DNA of 64,000 nt from Paracoccaceae bacterium (GTDB lineage Bacteria; Pseudomonadota; Alphaproteobacteria; Rhodobacterales; Rhodobacteraceae): assembly GCA_028285485.1 (NCBI GenBank), contig JANQPC010000024.1, positions 1 through 64,000 of the forward strand. Direction: 5' to 3'. Made by a program: the position numbers and the translations under genes. Shown here in pieces: positions 44,437-54,956 of this stretch. The notes beneath the pieces were generated by a model. That model saw only the letters and a program-made list of their open reading frames with translations, searched no databases and had not been told where the DNA came from. Positions within the stretch are counted from its first letter, which is position 1. The number at the start of each line of letters is the position of its first letter.

Positions 44437-45887
44437 GCCTTAAGATCCCGCCAGCGCCGCCCATCCCGGTGCATCAGCATCAGCGCCTCTTCCGGCCCCA
44501 CGCTGCCGGGTTCGTAGAGTTTGGGGGCATCGCCGCGCGCCGTCCACCCCTCGATGATCGGGTCGGTCCAGGCCCAGGCGGCCTCTACCTCATCGCCGCG
44601 CATAAAGAGCGTCTGATCGCCCCGGATCACATCCATCACGAGGCGCTCGTAGGCATCGGGCACGGCATCGCCGCTGGCGCCGAGCGCATCGGCAAAGGTC
44701 ATATCAAGCGGCACTTCCATCAGGCGCATGCCGCCCGGCCCCGGCTCCTTAATGGTGACGTTGAGATCCATGCCTTCGTTGGGCTGCAGGCGGATGGCGA
44801 GTTCATTGGCGTTCCGCCCCGCATCGGCCTCGAAGATCGAATGGGGCGGCTCCTTGAAGCGCACCACGATCTCGGAGAGCCGGTTCTTCAGGCACTTGCC
44901 GGTGCGCAGGTAGAAGGGCGTACCGTTCCAGCGCCAGTTCGCGATGTGAAGCTTCATCGCAATGAAGCTTTCGGTGCGGCTTTCGGGGTTTTCGGCGTGC
45001 TCGCGGTAGGAGGCTACGCCGTCGCCCGCCGCGTATTGGCCGCGCACGATGTTTTCGGCGGGCACCGGATCAAGCGCCCGGATCACTTTCAGCTTCTCGT
45101 CGCGCACCGCATCGGGATCGAATTTCGAAGGCGGCTCCATCGCCGTGAGGCAGAGAAGCTGCATCAGGTGGTTCTGGATCATATCGCGCATAGCGCCCGA
45201 TTTATCGTAATAGGCGCCGCGCCCTCCGACGCTGACCGTTTCGGCCACGGTGATCTGCACATGATCGATGAACTGGGCGTTCCAGAGCGGCTCGAAGAGC
45301 ACGTTCCCGAAGCGCACCGCCATCAGGTTCTGCACCGTTTCTTTGCCGAGGTAGTGATCGATCCGGTAGATCTGCGCCTCGTCGAAAAAACGCGCGAGCG
45401 TTTCGTTCAGGGCCTGGGCAGAGCCCAGATCATGGCCAAAGGGTTTTTCCACCACCATCCGGCACTTGGGGCCTGCGATGCCGTTGCCATGAAGCCGTTC
45501 GGCGATGGCACCGAACAGCGAGGGGCCGACCGAGAAGTAATAGGCCTTGGTCACCTCGCTGCGCACAAGCGTCTTGAGATCGGCCCAGCCATCGGTGCCC
45601 GTGGCATCGACCCGCACATATTCGAGCCGTTCGAGGAACTTGCCGAGATCGCCCTCGCGGCGCTGCTTTTCGGGCAGAAATTCGCAGATCGAGGCATGGA
45701 TCATCTCGCGATAGCCGGCGCTATCCATCTCGGACCGGGCCGCGCCGATCACCCGCGCCTCGGGCGGCATCTGGCCAGAGGCGAAGCGGCGGAAGAGGCC
45801 GGGCAGGATCTTGAGGCGCGCAAGATCGCCGGTACCGCCGAAGATGATAAGATCGAAAGGATCCACGGGAATAACGCGGGAGACCAT
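44433..45887 (-). CDS. zwf: Glucose-6-phosphate 1-dehydrogenase
   Basis: A 484-residue NAD(P)-dependent enzyme oxidising glucose 6-phosphate to its lactone. The cofactor site is DLIIFGGTGDLARLKILPGL near the N-terminus. The substrate motif IYRIDHYLGKETVQNLMAVR is diagnostic, and KPFGHDLGSAQALN is conserved. It is the first gene of zwf-pgl-pgi. A LacI-type palindrome lies 34 bp before its start codon, suggesting sugar-responsive repression. It is divergent from the radical SAM gene. Confidence 0.97.
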   Translation of the reverse strand: MVSRVIPVDPFDLIIFGGTGDLARLKILPGLFRRFASGQMPPEARVIGAARSEMDSAGYREMIHASICEFLPEKQRREGDLGKFLERLEYVRVDATGTDGWADLKTLVRSEVTKAYYFSVGPSLFGAIAERLHGNGIAGPKCRMVVEKPFGHDLGSAQALNETLARFFDEAQIYRIDHYLGKETVQNLMAVRFGNVLFEPLWNAQFIDHVQITVAETVSVGGRGAYYDKSGAMRDMIQNHLMQLLCLTAMEPPSKFDPDAVRDEKLKVIRALDPVPAENIVRGQYAAGDGVASYREHAENPESRTESFIAMKLHIANWRWNGTPFYLRTGKCLKNRLSEIVVRFKEPPHSIFEADAGRNANELAIRLQPNEGMDLNVTIKEPGPGGMRLMEVPLDMTFADALGASGDAVPDAYERLVMDVIRGDQTLFMRGDEVEAAWAWTDPIIEGWTARGDAPKLYEPGSVGPEEALMLMHRDGRRWRDLKA

Positions 45888-45920
45888 GGTGCACCGTTGA
45901 GTGAGGGCCGCGACGGGCTT

Positions 45921-45932
45921 GTTAGCGCTAAC
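45921..45932. promoter_or_regulatory. LacI-family-type operator upstream of zwf-pgl-pgi
   Basis: GTTAGCGCTAAC is a perfect 12-bp palindrome, matching the general form of LacI-family operators (TGTTANCGNTAACA). Its centre is about 39 bp upstream of the zwf start codon, a position suited to repression. No LacI-family gene is in the window, so the regulator acts from elsewhere. Confidence 0.55.
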
Positions 45933-46074
45933 GAAGATGCGCCTTCACTAGGCTGCATGGGGCCGCATGTCCAGCAGCCTGTCAATCCATCACAACTGCG
46001 TCAAAGCCCCGCCATGGGGTTTTCTTAATCCTTCCCGGCGCATAGCCAAAGAGGGTCAGACGGGACACATTGGC

Positions 46075-47022
46075 ATGAAAGATACCGAAACCCGCGGCTA
46101 CGGGAAGTTTGAGCATCCGGCCATCACCGCCAAGGGTGAGGCGCGGGCCACCGTGGCGCTTTCGAAGCCGGAGACGCTTTGGTTCAACACCGGCACGCTC
46201 TGCAACATCGAATGCGCCAATTGCTACATCGAAAGCTCGCCCACGAACGACCGGCTTGTGTATATCACCGAGCGCGAGGTGCGCGATTACCTCGATCAGC
46301 TCGAGGCCCGCGGCTGGGGCGTGCGCGAGATCGGCTTCACTGGCGGCGAGCCCTTCATGAACCCCGAGATGATCGGGATGGCGCGCGCGGCACTGGCCCG
46401 CGGCTACGACGTGCTGATTCTGACAAACGCGATGCGCCCGATGATGCGCGCCTCGGTTCAGCGCGGGCTCAAGGCGCTGCATTCCGAGTTTGGCGAAAAG
46501 CTCACGCTGCGGATCTCCGTCGATCACTGGAATGCTGACCGCCATGATGAAGAGCGCGGCGCGGGCAGCTTTGAGAAAACGCTTCAGGGCATGCGATGGC
46601 TCCGCGATGCCGGGCTGCGCATGACTGTTGCGGGGCGCACGATGTGGGGTGAGGCGGATACCGAGGCGCGCGCGGGCTACGCCGCGCTTTACGCCCGCGA
46701 AGGCTTTAAGGTCAACGCGGAACATCCTGGGGAAACGGTGCTTTTTCCCGAGATGGACGAAACGGCGGATGTGCCCGAGATCACCACTGCCTGCTGGGGC
46801 ATTCTTGGCAAGGCGCCAGAACAGGTGATGTGCGCCTCATCGCGGATGGTGGTGAAACGACGTGGCGCGGCACGGCCCGCGGTGGTTGCCTGCACGCTCC
46901 TGCCTTACGATCCGCAGTTTGAGCTGGGGGAAACGCTGGCGGAGGCGGAAGGCGACATCGCCCTCAACCACCCCCATTGCGCCAAGTTCTGTGTGCTGGG
47001 CGGGGCAAGCTGTTCCGCCTGA
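46075..47022 (+). CDS. Radical SAM protein, function unknown
   Basis: A 315-residue radical SAM enzyme. The [4Fe-4S] site is CNIECANC (CxxxCxxC) at about residues 43-50, followed by REIGFTGGEPFMNPEM, the SAM-binding GGE region. The C-terminus is cysteine-rich (HPHCAKFCVLGGASCSA, plus TACWGIL, VMCASS and VACTLL), which might bind an auxiliary iron-sulfur cluster. The substrate is unknown and no modified peptide is visible next to it. ATG 46075 is chosen over an upstream in-frame start because of position and conservation. It is divergent from zwf. Confidence 0.82.
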   Translation: MKDTETRGYGKFEHPAITAKGEARATVALSKPETLWFNTGTLCNIECANCYIESSPTNDRLVYITEREVRDYLDQLEARGWGVREIGFTGGEPFMNPEMIGMARAALARGYDVLILTNAMRPMMRASVQRGLKALHSEFGEKLTLRISVDHWNADRHDEERGAGSFEKTLQGMRWLRDAGLRMTVAGRTMWGEADTEARAGYAALYAREGFKVNAEHPGETVLFPEMDETADVPEITTACWGILGKAPEQVMCASSRMVVKRRGAARPAVVACTLLPYDPQFELGETLAEAEGDIALNHPHCAKFCVLGGASCSA

Positions 47023-47040
47023 CCCCGCGCTGAACGCCCC

Positions 47041-47059
47041 GCCGCCCTGATCAGGCGGC
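47041..47059. terminator. Possible bidirectional hairpin between the radical SAM and DUF924 genes
   Basis: GCCGCCCTGA and TCAGGCGGC pair with one bulged C. It lies between the convergent stop codons (47022 and 47051) and overlaps the last codons of DUF924. There is no T-run, so termination efficiency is doubtful. Confidence 0.35.
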
Positions 47060-47635
47060 GACCGCCTCAAGTTCCCGCACGACCGCGCCGTAGCTTCCGT
47101 TGGACAGAAACTCTGCCTCCGCCGGCTTCGTCGCACGCCCAAGCGCATCGTTTCTATATGGGAAACGACCGAACCGCCGGATCACCTCGCGATGCGCACG
47201 GGCGTGAAGCAGGTTGCTTTCGCCCTCTGCCGGCATCCGCGTCAGCATCAGCCGCACGCAGCGCTCCTGATCCGCGAGGCATTCCGCATGCATCAGCGGC
47301 AGGTAGAAGAACTGCCGCGCCGGTTCATCGATCCGCAGATCCCAGCCTTTCGAGATCGCCGATTTCGCCGCGGCACGCGCGGCGGCATCGGTGGAAAACG
47401 CCTTGCTGGACCCGCGGAACATGTTGCGGGGGAACTGATCTGTAAGGATTATGTAGGCCAGCGTGCCGCTGGGATAGGTAAGCCACAGGGACAATGCGCC
47501 ATCGCTGGCGTGGCCCCATGTGCCTTCGAACCGCTCGCGGATCTCACGGTCCAGATCCTCGTCTTGTTTGTACCAACCAACCTGGCCCACATTATCGAGC
47601 CAGTACGACAATACCTCTTCGGGTTTTACCATCAC
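47051..47635 (-). CDS. DUF924-family protein
   Basis: A 194-residue alpha-helical (tetratricopeptide-like) protein. It has the family features VLSYWLDNVGQVGWYKQDED, LAYIILTDQFPRNMFRG and FFYLPLMHAECLADQERCV. Members are widespread in Proteobacteria without known function. The start is one of two adjacent ATGs (47635 or 47632). It is a single gene; the intergenic region upstream contains one TTATCCACA sequence (47689-47697). Confidence 0.85.
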   Translation of the reverse strand: MMVKPEEVLSYWLDNVGQVGWYKQDEDLDREIRERFEGTWGHASDGALSLWLTYPSGTLAYIILTDQFPRNMFRGSSKAFSTDAAARAAAKSAISKGWDLRIDEPARQFFYLPLMHAECLADQERCVRLMLTRMPAEGESNLLHARAHREVIRRFGRFPYRNDALGRATKPAEAEFLSNGSYGAVVRELEAVAA

Positions 47636-47716
47636 ATCATGCCCTAATCTGCCTGGCCCCCAGGCCAGAAAAAATCGTTACAAGATTCTTATCCACAGGC
47701 AACTCCGGGCCGGAGT

Positions 47717-48997
47717 TCATGAGCGGTCCGTTGCCGGATCGGAAACACTTTCGAGATCATCGACGTTCTCGGCGTAGATTTCCTGGGCAGTTTCGAAAGC
47801 CACCGCCGTGGCGATCGGCGCGAGCGGCGCATAGGTCGCCGTTTCATCCGTTGTCACCGTGGCGGGCCGCCGGGTCATCCGCCAGGCCGCGTAAAGGCCG
47901 GTGGCCACCATCAGGATCGAGATGAAAAGCCAGAACCCGTTGGCCCCGATAGCGCCCATCACCCAGCCGGTGATGATCGGCCCCGAGATTGCGCCAAGGC
48001 CATTGAGGAAAATCAGCCCGCCGGAGGCGGCGGCCATATCATCGCCATCGAGAAAATCATTGGTATAGGCGATGAGCAGCGCGTAGAGCGGGTTTGACAG
48101 CCCGCCTGTAAGAAAGCTCACGCCGAGCAGGATCGCAAAGACATTGCCGAAAAGCGCACCGGTTGCCGCGGCGGCCCCTCCGGAGAGCGAGACGATCATG
48201 ATCAGCCTCCGGCGATCCATCCTGTCTGACAGCCACCCGATTGGATACTGCAACAGCAACCCGCCAACGTAGATCGCGGCGATGAAGGAAGAGATCTGCG
48301 GCACGGTGAGCCCGGCCTCGGTGCCGTAAACCGAGGCCATGGCGAATTGCGCTGAAAACACGCCCCCCAGAAGGAACACGCCCACACAGCCAAGGGGCGA
48401 GGTTTCGTAGAGCTGGCGCAACGTCATCGCCTTGGTGGAATCGAAGGCCGGCGTGGGGGAGACCGAAAGCAGGATCGGCGCGAAGGCGAGAGAGACAAGC
48501 ACCGACGGTACGATGAAGAGGATAAAGCCCGAGGGATCGCCGATGGACACGATGCCCTGCGCGACAATGATCCCCAGCATCTGAACGATCAGGTAAAGCG
48601 AAAGCGCCTTGCCGCGGTTCTGGTTATCGACGGAGTTGTTGAGCCAGCTTTCGGCGGTAACGTAGACGCCGGAGAAGCAAAAGCCGATCAGCACGCGCAG
48701 GGCCGTCCAAACCCACGGGTCGGTGATCGAGGGGAAAAGGATCAGCGCGGCAGAAATCAGCGAACCGAGCGCCGCAAACACCCGCACATGGCCCACCCGG
48801 CGGATCAGATCGGGGGTCATGCGCGAGCCGCCGAGAAAGCCCAGAAAATAGGCCGACATCACGATGGACATCTGGAAGGTTGAAAACCCTTCGATGCCGC
48901 CCCGGATCCCGAGCAGCGTTCCAACCATGCCATTGCCCAGCATCAGGAGCGTCAGCCCCAGAAGCAGTGCCCAGGCAGAGCCCAAAACAGCCAGCAT
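47717..48997 (-). CDS. MFS transporter (YcaD-like)
   Basis: A 426-residue major facilitator with about 12 membrane segments. It starts ALLLGLTLLMLGNGMVGTLL, has the loop GSRMTPDLIRRVGHVRVFAA between segments 2 and 3, and a second half beginning at the cytoplasmic loop LRQLYETSPLGCVGVFLLGG. The loop PIGWLSDRMDRRRLIM is a typical MFS motif. The C-terminal tail of about 45 residues is acidic. The substrate is not predictable. It ends 81 bp from DUF924. Confidence 0.87.
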   Translation of the reverse strand: MLAVLGSAWALLLGLTLLMLGNGMVGTLLGIRGGIEGFSTFQMSIVMSAYFLGFLGGSRMTPDLIRRVGHVRVFAALGSLISAALILFPSITDPWVWTALRVLIGFCFSGVYVTAESWLNNSVDNQNRGKALSLYLIVQMLGIIVAQGIVSIGDPSGFILFIVPSVLVSLAFAPILLSVSPTPAFDSTKAMTLRQLYETSPLGCVGVFLLGGVFSAQFAMASVYGTEAGLTVPQISSFIAAIYVGGLLLQYPIGWLSDRMDRRRLIMIVSLSGGAAAATGALFGNVFAILLGVSFLTGGLSNPLYALLIAYTNDFLDGDDMAAASGGLIFLNGLGAISGPIITGWVMGAIGANGFWLFISILMVATGLYAAWRMTRRPATVTTDETATYAPLAPIATAVAFETAQEIYAENVDDLESVSDPATDRS

Positions 48998-49079
48998 CGC
49001 ACGCCTCCTTAATCTGGCGCCGCGTTACGCGGAGCGTGCGCCCCTGTCCCGCGAATATGCGACACGCGGGGCGTCGCCT

Positions 49080-50132
49080 TCAGCCCTCAGGGAATAGGAT
49101 GGAACTGTCGCCATAGGAAAAGAAGCGGTACTCGGCGGCGATGGCATGGGCGTAAATCGCCATCATCCGCTCGCGGCCCATAAGCGCAGAGACCAGCATC
49201 ATCAGGGTGGATTTCGGCAGGTGAAAGTTTGTCATCAGCGCGTCGGCCACCTCAAAGCGGAAGCCCGGCGTGATGAAGATATCGGTCTCGCCCAGCCAGG
49301 GCGCGAGCCTGCCGCCCCGCGCCGCCGTTTCGATGAGGCGCAGCGCGGTGGTGCCCACCGGAATCACGCGGTGGCCCGCGGCTTTCGTCGCCGCGATCTC
49401 GGCGGCGGCCTCGGGCGTGATTTCCCCCCATTCGGCGTGCATCTTGTGATCGGCAACGTTATCCACCTTCACCGGCAAGAAGGTGCCCGCGCCCACATGG
49501 AGCGTGACATAGGTGATCTTTACCCCGCGCGCGGCGAGCGCGGCCATCAGCGGATCGTCGAAATGAAGCGAGGCGGTGGGCGCGGCCACGGCGCCTGCGC
49601 GCCTGGCCCAGATCGTTTGGTAATCCTCGCGATCCTGCGCATCGGCCTTGCGCTTGGCCTCGATATACGGGGGCAGCGGCATCTGCCCGGCCTCGGCCAG
49701 CGCGGCATCGAAATCCTCGCCGCTCAGGTTGAAGGCAAGCGTTGCCGCGCCGCTCTCCCGCGCGTCAACGGTGGCGACTAACGCGCTGGAAAAGCGAATT
49801 TCCTCTCCGTCGCGCACCTTTTTCAGAGGGCGGAGAAGCGCGCGCCAGCGGCCTTCGGGAAGGGGATCAAGCAGGGTCGCCTCAACGCGCGCCTCCGTTG
49901 CGCCTTCGGGCCCCATGCGGCGCCGGATGCCCGAAAGCCGCGCCGGGATCACGCGGGTATCGTTCAGTACAAGCCGGTCGCCCGGGCTCAGCACATCGGG
50001 CAGATCGAAAACATGGGCATCCTCGATCCCGCCCCCGCGCGCCACGAGCAGCCGGGCCGAGGAGCGTGGCTTGGCAGGCCGCGTGGCGATCAGCCGCTCA
50101 GGCAGATCGAAATCGAAATCGGAAAGCTTCAT
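49080..50132 (-). CDS. queA: S-adenosylmethionine:tRNA ribosyltransferase-isomerase
   Basis: A 350-residue enzyme transferring the ribosyl part of SAM to preQ1 in tRNA to make epoxyqueuosine. Signature stretches are [60 protein letters not shown] and [13 protein letters not shown]-like [18 protein letters not shown]. The C-terminus [12 protein letters not shown] is typical. It overlaps the upstream AsmA-like gene by 4 bp. No other queuosine gene is in the window. Confidence 0.96.
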   Translation of the reverse strand: MKLSDFDFDLPERLIATRPAKPRSSARLLVARGGGIEDAHVFDLPDVLSPGDRLVLNDTRVIPARLSGIRRRMGPEGATEARVEATLLDPLPEGRWRALLRPLKKVRDGEEIRFSSALVATVDARESGAATLAFNLSGEDFDAALAEAGQMPLPPYIEAKRKADAQDREDYQTIWARRAGAVAAPTASLHFDDPLMAALAARGVKITYVTLHVGAGTFLPVKVDNVADHKMHAEWGEITPEAAAEIAATKAAGHRVIPVGTTALRLIETAARGGRLAPWLGETDIFITPGFRFEVADALMTNFHLPKSTLMMLVSALMGRERMMAIYAHAIAAEYRFFSYGDSSILFPEG

Positions 50133-53100
50133 GGCTGCTCGCGCCGCTCCTCCTGCCGCGGCAATTGCTGCCGCGCGGCGGCTTCCGGATCGCCCCCGCC
50201 GCGAAAGATTTCGCGCAGCATGCCCGGCGCCAGGATCGACAGCGGGTTGACGCTGAGGCGGGGATCCTGCGCATCGCCGGAGAGCTGGAAGGTAAAGCCG
50301 AAGAGCCCCTCGCCCTGCCGGGTGAATACCTGGCCGATGGCGTTCAGGATATAGATCGGGGAGATCACCCCCTGCATGTTCAGCTCTTCGTTCTCGATAT
50401 CGTAGTTACCATCGAGCGAGATGCCGAGCGACGCGCCGACCGCGGCGCCCTGATCGAGCGTAAGGCCCTCAGGCGTGAGGCGGAAGCGGGCGTTCACGGT
50501 ATCAAACAGGATACCCGGGCCCTGAAGCTGATCGATGATGCCCACAATGCTGACGGCATCGAGCAGTTCCGCGATCACCGGCTGATCGCCAAGCACGGTG
50601 GTGTTGATCAGAAGCTGGCCGCTATAGCCCTCGCCTTCCGTGCGCGGCGCCAGCACCAGATCGAAGCTGCCGCCTTCGAAGGATCGGAAGATCCCGGCAT
50701 CGCGCAGGATCGCACCCGCATCGGGCCCGGTGGCGCGGATCACCGTGCCGTCCGCGCGGGCCACAAGCGTGCCGTTCAGCGCGGCGCCGCCATTAACCCG
50801 CGCCGCAAAGCTGCCGTTCAGGCCCTGGGCAGCGGTCAGCGTGCCGGAGAAGGGGGATAAGCTGATCCGATCAGAAAGCACGAGCGCTTCAAGCGCCAGT
50901 TCGAGCGGCACGCCCTGCCCGCCCCCGCCATCGCCGGTTGGCACTTGGCGCAGATCGATGCGCCCGCCGGGGATATCGATGGCGGGCGGCTGGCCGGGCC
51001 CCCGGTTTTCCACGAAGATCGGCGCCTCCAGCCAGTTCCCCACAGCCACGCGGGAGAACTCGGCCCGGTCCAACGTGCCGTCCGGGCCAAGCAAAACGGT
51101 GCCCTCGGCGGCCAGGCCGGGGGCGTCGAGGCTCAGTGCCTCTATCTCGGCCTCCGGGCCAAGGCGGCCTGCGATCTCAAAGGTCGCGGGGGCCGCTGCC
51201 GGTTTGCTCCATCCCAGGGCCGGGAATGACAGGGCGATGCCCACGAGATCGGAGGTTAGCCGGAAGCGCGGCGCGCCCTCGCGGGGCAGATCCAGCGTGA
51301 CCTCGCCCACGCCGCTGCCCGATACCGCGCCGGGCGGCGCGGCGATCCCGAAGGTTTCCAAGAACGCGGCGTTCAGCGCCACCGCGCCGGAGACGGCACT
51401 TTCGCCCGTAGCCACGGCATCGAGCGGCTGTTCCCAGCGCAGATCGAAGGGCAGCCCATCAAGCGCAACGGCGCCTGAAAGCGCCATGCGCTGGCTGTTC
51501 ACCGTAAGCGCGAGTTCGCGGGCAGTGATCTGCCGGTCGGGCGCGATTTCGGTGGAGACAACATCGCTCAGCGTGCCGCTGACCTCGAATGACACATCCT
51601 CCATCTCCACATCGCGCAGAAGGTTTACGCCGATGCGCGCGGTGGCGAGCGCGGTGCCCGCCGCAATATCGGCGCTGCGCCCGGATTTTTGCAGAAGCGA
51701 GAGCGGCTCGTTATCAAGCACCGTGAGGATATCGCCTATGGGCCCGGCCACGCGCAGCCCGATCTCGGCGCGGGGCGTGCGCGCATCCACATCGGCGATC
51801 CGGATGGCAGAGCCCGAAAGATCGATCTCCGTGCCCGAGGCTGCCACGAGATGGCCGCTGGCCAGCCGCATCGCATAGCGCCCGCCGATCAGCGCGGCGC
51901 TGCCACGGCCTTCGGTGATGGGCGGCATTTTCGGAAGGTAGCGCGCTTCCGCCCCGTCAAAATCATACGTCACGCCCACGATGGGCGCGCCGTCTGGCGC
52001 CAGCCGCACCGAGGCTTTGACATTCTCAAGCCGCCCCGCCCTGACATTGCGTTCAAGCCAGCGCCGCGTGCCGGGCACCGCATCAACGGGCCAGAGCGAG
52101 AGAAGCTGCTCAGTTGTCATCTCAGGCGCGGCGGCATCCACCTTGATCCGCCATCCGGCTTCATCCGCCGCCACCCGGCCCGTGGCCGCGAGCCGCTTGC
52201 CCCCGGCCTCAAGTGCCACCTGCCCCACATCCACCGAAAACGGCTGCAGCCGCATGCGGAAATCGGCCGCGCCGCGTTCAAACTGCAGCGTTTCGGCAAA
52301 CACGCCCTCGGGGCTGGCGCTGATTTCGGAAAGCTGAAGCTGGGCCAGCAGGGTATCGGGCCAACCGCCGGAAAACTCCTGCAGATAAGCCTGCCCGGTG
52401 CCCACGAGGCGCAGGGCATCGCTTTCCATCCGCAACTCGGAGAAGGTGATCTTCTGGCCAGCGGCATCGTAATCGAAATAGGCGCGGCCCGCATTGAAGG
52501 GCAGCGGGCGCACATCGGGCGTGGGCTGCAGCGCGCCACGCCCAAGCTCCAGCGAGGCCGCGAGCCCTTGCACCGCCCCATCGGCACCGAGCGTGGTGCG
52601 CATGGAACCCGAGACCTGCGCATCGAGCACCCCCAGATAGGCGAGCGCCGGGGTTTGAAGCGCGATATCGGCGGCGGCGGCATTTTCAATTCGCACTCCG
52701 ATCGACGCCTCGGAACTGGCTTTTTGCGACACGAAGGAAAGCTGCACCTCGGCCAGATCCTCAGTGCCGTTAAACACTTCCGAGAGCACGGTGATCGACA
52801 CCGTATCGGGCCCGTTGGTCAGCCGCATGGTGCCGCCGGTGGCCTGCCACACGCGGCTTGAGCGCGCATCTTCCAGCGTGATCGTGAGATCCTCGCCCTC
52901 GATGCTTTCGATGGCCGAAACCGGGGCCTCGGCAAAGGCCGCCTCGATCCCATCGAGCACACCCGAAAGCGCGGCTTCCGGCGGCGCGACGTTTTCCCCG
53001 AAGCTGACGGTGAAGGCGCCGTTCGCGGCGCGGCGCACCGTGATCTGGGCGCCCGAGACGCGCAGGGCATCGGGCAGCACCCGGCCCTGGATCAGCGCGC

Positions 53101-53434
53101 CCGGCAGGAGCCGCGCGCTCACCTCGTTAAGCTGTGCGACCCGGGCGCCGCGTGCATCGCTCAGGCCCACATTGCGCAGCTTCACCCGGGGCACGCCCTC
53201 GGTATCAACCTCGAAGATCACGCCATCGAGCGTGGCGCCCCCGGCGCCGAGCCCTTCGTTCAGCCGTGCCTCGATCCGCTCCGCCGCCCAGTCCGGCAAG
53301 GCCCATTCCCGCCCGGTCAGCAGTACGGCGGCGAGCGCTACGATGCCGAAAAGGATCGCCGGCACCGCCAGAACCCACAGCCCCAGCCGGCCGCGGGACG
53401 GCCGCCAGTCTGCATCTTCCGGCGTGGTCTTCAT
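50129..53434 (-). CDS. AsmA/YhdP-like large envelope protein (DUF3971)
   Basis: A 1101-residue protein with one N-terminal membrane segment at about residues 19-40 ([20 protein letters not shown]) and a long periplasmic, beta-rich remainder. The C-terminal part is AsmA-like ([20 protein letters not shown] and [19 protein letters not shown]). YhdP/TamB-type proteins form hydrophobic grooves that carry phospholipids between membranes; this function is established for enterobacterial homologues only. It shares an operon with queA (4-bp overlap) and diverges from bcp with 95 bp between. Confidence 0.85.
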   Translation of the reverse strand: MKTTPEDADWRPSRGRLGLWVLAVPAILFGIVALAAVLLTGREWALPDWAAERIEARLNEGLGAGGATLDGVIFEVDTEGVPRVKLRNVGLSDARGARVAQLNEVSARLLPGALIQGRVLPDALRVSGAQITVRRAANGAFTVSFGENVAPPEAALSGVLDGIEAAFAEAPVSAIESIEGEDLTITLEDARSSRVWQATGGTMRLTNGPDTVSITVLSEVFNGTEDLAEVQLSFVSQKASSEASIGVRIENAAAADIALQTPALAYLGVLDAQVSGSMRTTLGADGAVQGLAASLELGRGALQPTPDVRPLPFNAGRAYFDYDAAGQKITFSELRMESDALRLVGTGQAYLQEFSGGWPDTLLAQLQLSEISASPEGVFAETLQFERGAADFRMRLQPFSVDVGQVALEAGGKRLAATGRVAADEAGWRIKVDAAAPEMTTEQLLSLWPVDAVPGTRRWLERNVRAGRLENVKASVRLAPDGAPIVGVTYDFDGAEARYLPKMPPITEGRGSAALIGGRYAMRLASGHLVAASGTEIDLSGSAIRIADVDARTPRAEIGLRVAGPIGDILTVLDNEPLSLLQKSGRSADIAAGTALATARIGVNLLRDVEMEDVSFEVSGTLSDVVSTEIAPDRQITARELALTVNSQRMALSGAVALDGLPFDLRWEQPLDAVATGESAVSGAVALNAAFLETFGIAAPPGAVSGSGVGEVTLDLPREGAPRFRLTSDLVGIALSFPALGWSKPAAAPATFEIAGRLGPEAEIEALSLDAPGLAAEGTVLLGPDGTLDRAEFSRVAVGNWLEAPIFVENRGPGQPPAIDIPGGRIDLRQVPTGDGGGGQGVPLELALEALVLSDRISLSPFSGTLTAAQGLNGSFAARVNGGAALNGTLVARADGTVIRATGPDAGAILRDAGIFRSFEGGSFDLVLAPRTEGEGYSGQLLINTTVLGDQPVIAELLDAVSIVGIIDQLQGPGILFDTVNARFRLTPEGLTLDQGAAVGASLGISLDGNYDIENEELNMQGVISPIYILNAIGQVFTRQGEGLFGFTFQLSGDAQDPRLSVNPLSILAPGMLREIFRGGGDPEAAARQQLPRQEERREQP

Positions 53435-53529
53435 TGCTGCGTGCCTGCCGTTAACCTCGGCTTTATCTTCGCGCGAACCGGCCTAAAACGAAACCCGAAA
53501 GCAACTGCAGCCCAAGAGGTTCCCCCCCG

Positions 53530-53991
53530 ATGATCGAAGTTGGCCAGCCCGCCCCGGATTTCACTTTGCCCCGAGATGGTGGGGAGAGCGTTACGCTTTC
53601 CGAACTGAAGGGCAAAACAGTCGTGCTCTACTTCTATCCCCGGGATGATACCTCGGGCTGCACCAAGGAGGCGATTGCCTTTACCGAGGAGGCGGCGGCC
53701 TTCGATGCGGCGGGCGCAGTGGTCTACGGGGTCTCGAAAGATACCGTGGCCAAACACGAGAAGTTTCGCGACAAGCATTCGCTTGGCGTGCCGCTTCTTT
53801 CGGATGCCGATAGCGATGTGTGCGAGCGCTATGGCACATGGGTGGAGAAAAGCATGTACGGCAAGACGTACATGGGGATCGAACGCGCGACCTTTCTGAT
53901 CGATAGCGATGGGATCGTGCGGGAGATCTGGCGCAAGGTGAAGGTGCCGGGCCATGCCGAGGCGGTGCTCGCGGCGGTGAAGGCGCTGTGA
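53530..53991 (+). CDS. bcp: Thioredoxin-dependent peroxiredoxin, BCP/PrxQ type
   Basis: A 153-residue peroxidase reducing H2O2 and alkyl hydroperoxides. The active-site stretch FYPRDDTSGCTKEAIAFTEE contains the peroxidatic Cys. No cysteine follows at the usual Cys+5 position (the site reads SGCTKEA), so the other Cys (SDVCERYG) may resolve the reaction. It starts at ATG 53530 after GAGG. The stop codon overlaps the GTG of the DUF455 gene by 4 bp. Confidence 0.94.
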   Translation: MIEVGQPAPDFTLPRDGGESVTLSELKGKTVVLYFYPRDDTSGCTKEAIAFTEEAAAFDAAGAVVYGVSKDTVAKHEKFRDKHSLGVPLLSDADSDVCERYGTWVEKSMYGKTYMGIERATFLIDSDGIVREIWRKVKVPGHAEAVLAAVKAL

Positions 53992-54800
53992 AACCGCTGG
54001 CCCAGATGGCGGTGGAGGTTCTCACCACCGCTGATGGGCGGGAGAAGACGCGCCTCTCGCGCGCCCATGCCGCAGCGTGGTTTGCGGCCCGGGCGGGCGG
54101 AGAGATGCCCGAGCTGGGGCGCGCCCGGCCACCGATGCACCCCGCGCGGCCCGATGCGCCCGAGCTTCTGTCGCCCCGCGATGTGCCAAAGCGCAAGCCG
54201 GGCAGCCCGGCGGGGCGCCTGGCGCTGTTGCATGCCGTGGCGCATATCGAACTGAATGCAGTGGATCTGCACTGGGATATCATCGCGCGCTTCGCCGATG
54301 TTTCGATGCCGCCGGGCTTTTACGATGATTGGGTGAAGGCGGCGGATGAGGAATCGAAGCATTTCAACCTGATGTGCGATTGTCTTGAGGCTGGGGGAAG
54401 CTTCTACGGTGCCCTGCCCGCCCATGCCGGGATGTGGCGCGCGGCCGAGGATACGGCGGACGATCTGATGGGGCGGCTGGCCATTGTACCCATGGTGCTT
54501 GAGGCCCGCGGGCTCGATGTAACCCCTGGCATGATCGCGATCTTCGAGAAGGCCGGGGCCGCGCAAGCGGTGGATGCCCTGAATACAATCTATGCCGAGG
54601 AAGTCGGGCATGTCGCCTATGGCTCGAAGTGGTTTCACTTCCTTTGTGGCCGCGAGAACCTTGATCCACGGGATGTTTTCCACAGCCTGGTGCGGCGGTA
54701 CTTCAAGGGCGGGCTGAAACCGCCCTTCAATGACGAAAAGCGCGCGGAGGCCGGGATCCCCCCGGATTTCTACTGGCCGCTCACAGACATAGCCGATTGA
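53988..54800 (+). CDS. Ferritin-like DUF455 protein
   Basis: A 270-residue helical protein with ferritin-like metal-ligand patterns: LLHAVAHIELNAVDLHWDII (ExxH-like), VKAADEESKHFNLMCDCLEA and NTIYAEEVGHVAYGSKWF. The paired Glu and His residues suggest a di-iron or similar site. The biological role is unknown. It starts with GTG at 53988 inside the bcp stop, so the two are co-translated, which hints at an oxidative-stress connection (inference). Confidence 0.85.
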   Translation: MKPLAQMAVEVLTTADGREKTRLSRAHAAAWFAARAGGEMPELGRARPPMHPARPDAPELLSPRDVPKRKPGSPAGRLALLHAVAHIELNAVDLHWDIIARFADVSMPPGFYDDWVKAADEESKHFNLMCDCLEAGGSFYGALPAHAGMWRAAEDTADDLMGRLAIVPMVLEARGLDVTPGMIAIFEKAGAAQAVDALNTIYAEEVGHVAYGSKWFHFLCGRENLDPRDVFHSLVRRYFKGGLKPPFNDEKRAEAGIPPDFYWPLTDIAD

Positions 54801-54898
54801 TCGGCAAGTTTTCGCCGACCGCCACACCTTCGCCACAACCTTTAAAGAGGTCTTGCCGTATCGCTTGCCCGGTGAGTTTTCCACAGCTATTCACGTGG

Positions 54899-54906
54899 TT
54901 AACCAT
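54899..54906. promoter_or_regulatory. CtrA-type half site upstream of the M23 peptidase gene
   Basis: TTAACCAT matches the conserved half of the CtrA box. The second half does not follow at the standard spacing, so this is a weak candidate. It lies 51 bp before the TTG start of the M23 gene. Confidence 0.25.
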
Positions 54907-54956
54907 CCGGCTCGGGCAGGCCGGATTCATAATGATCGAGCCAGTGGGACAACGGT

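Noticed and set aside
47689-47697. TTATCCACA, a perfect DnaA box, as an origin marker
   Set aside because: Only one box, no cluster, no AT-rich unwinding region and no dnaA, parAB or gidA nearby; chance occurrence is likely.
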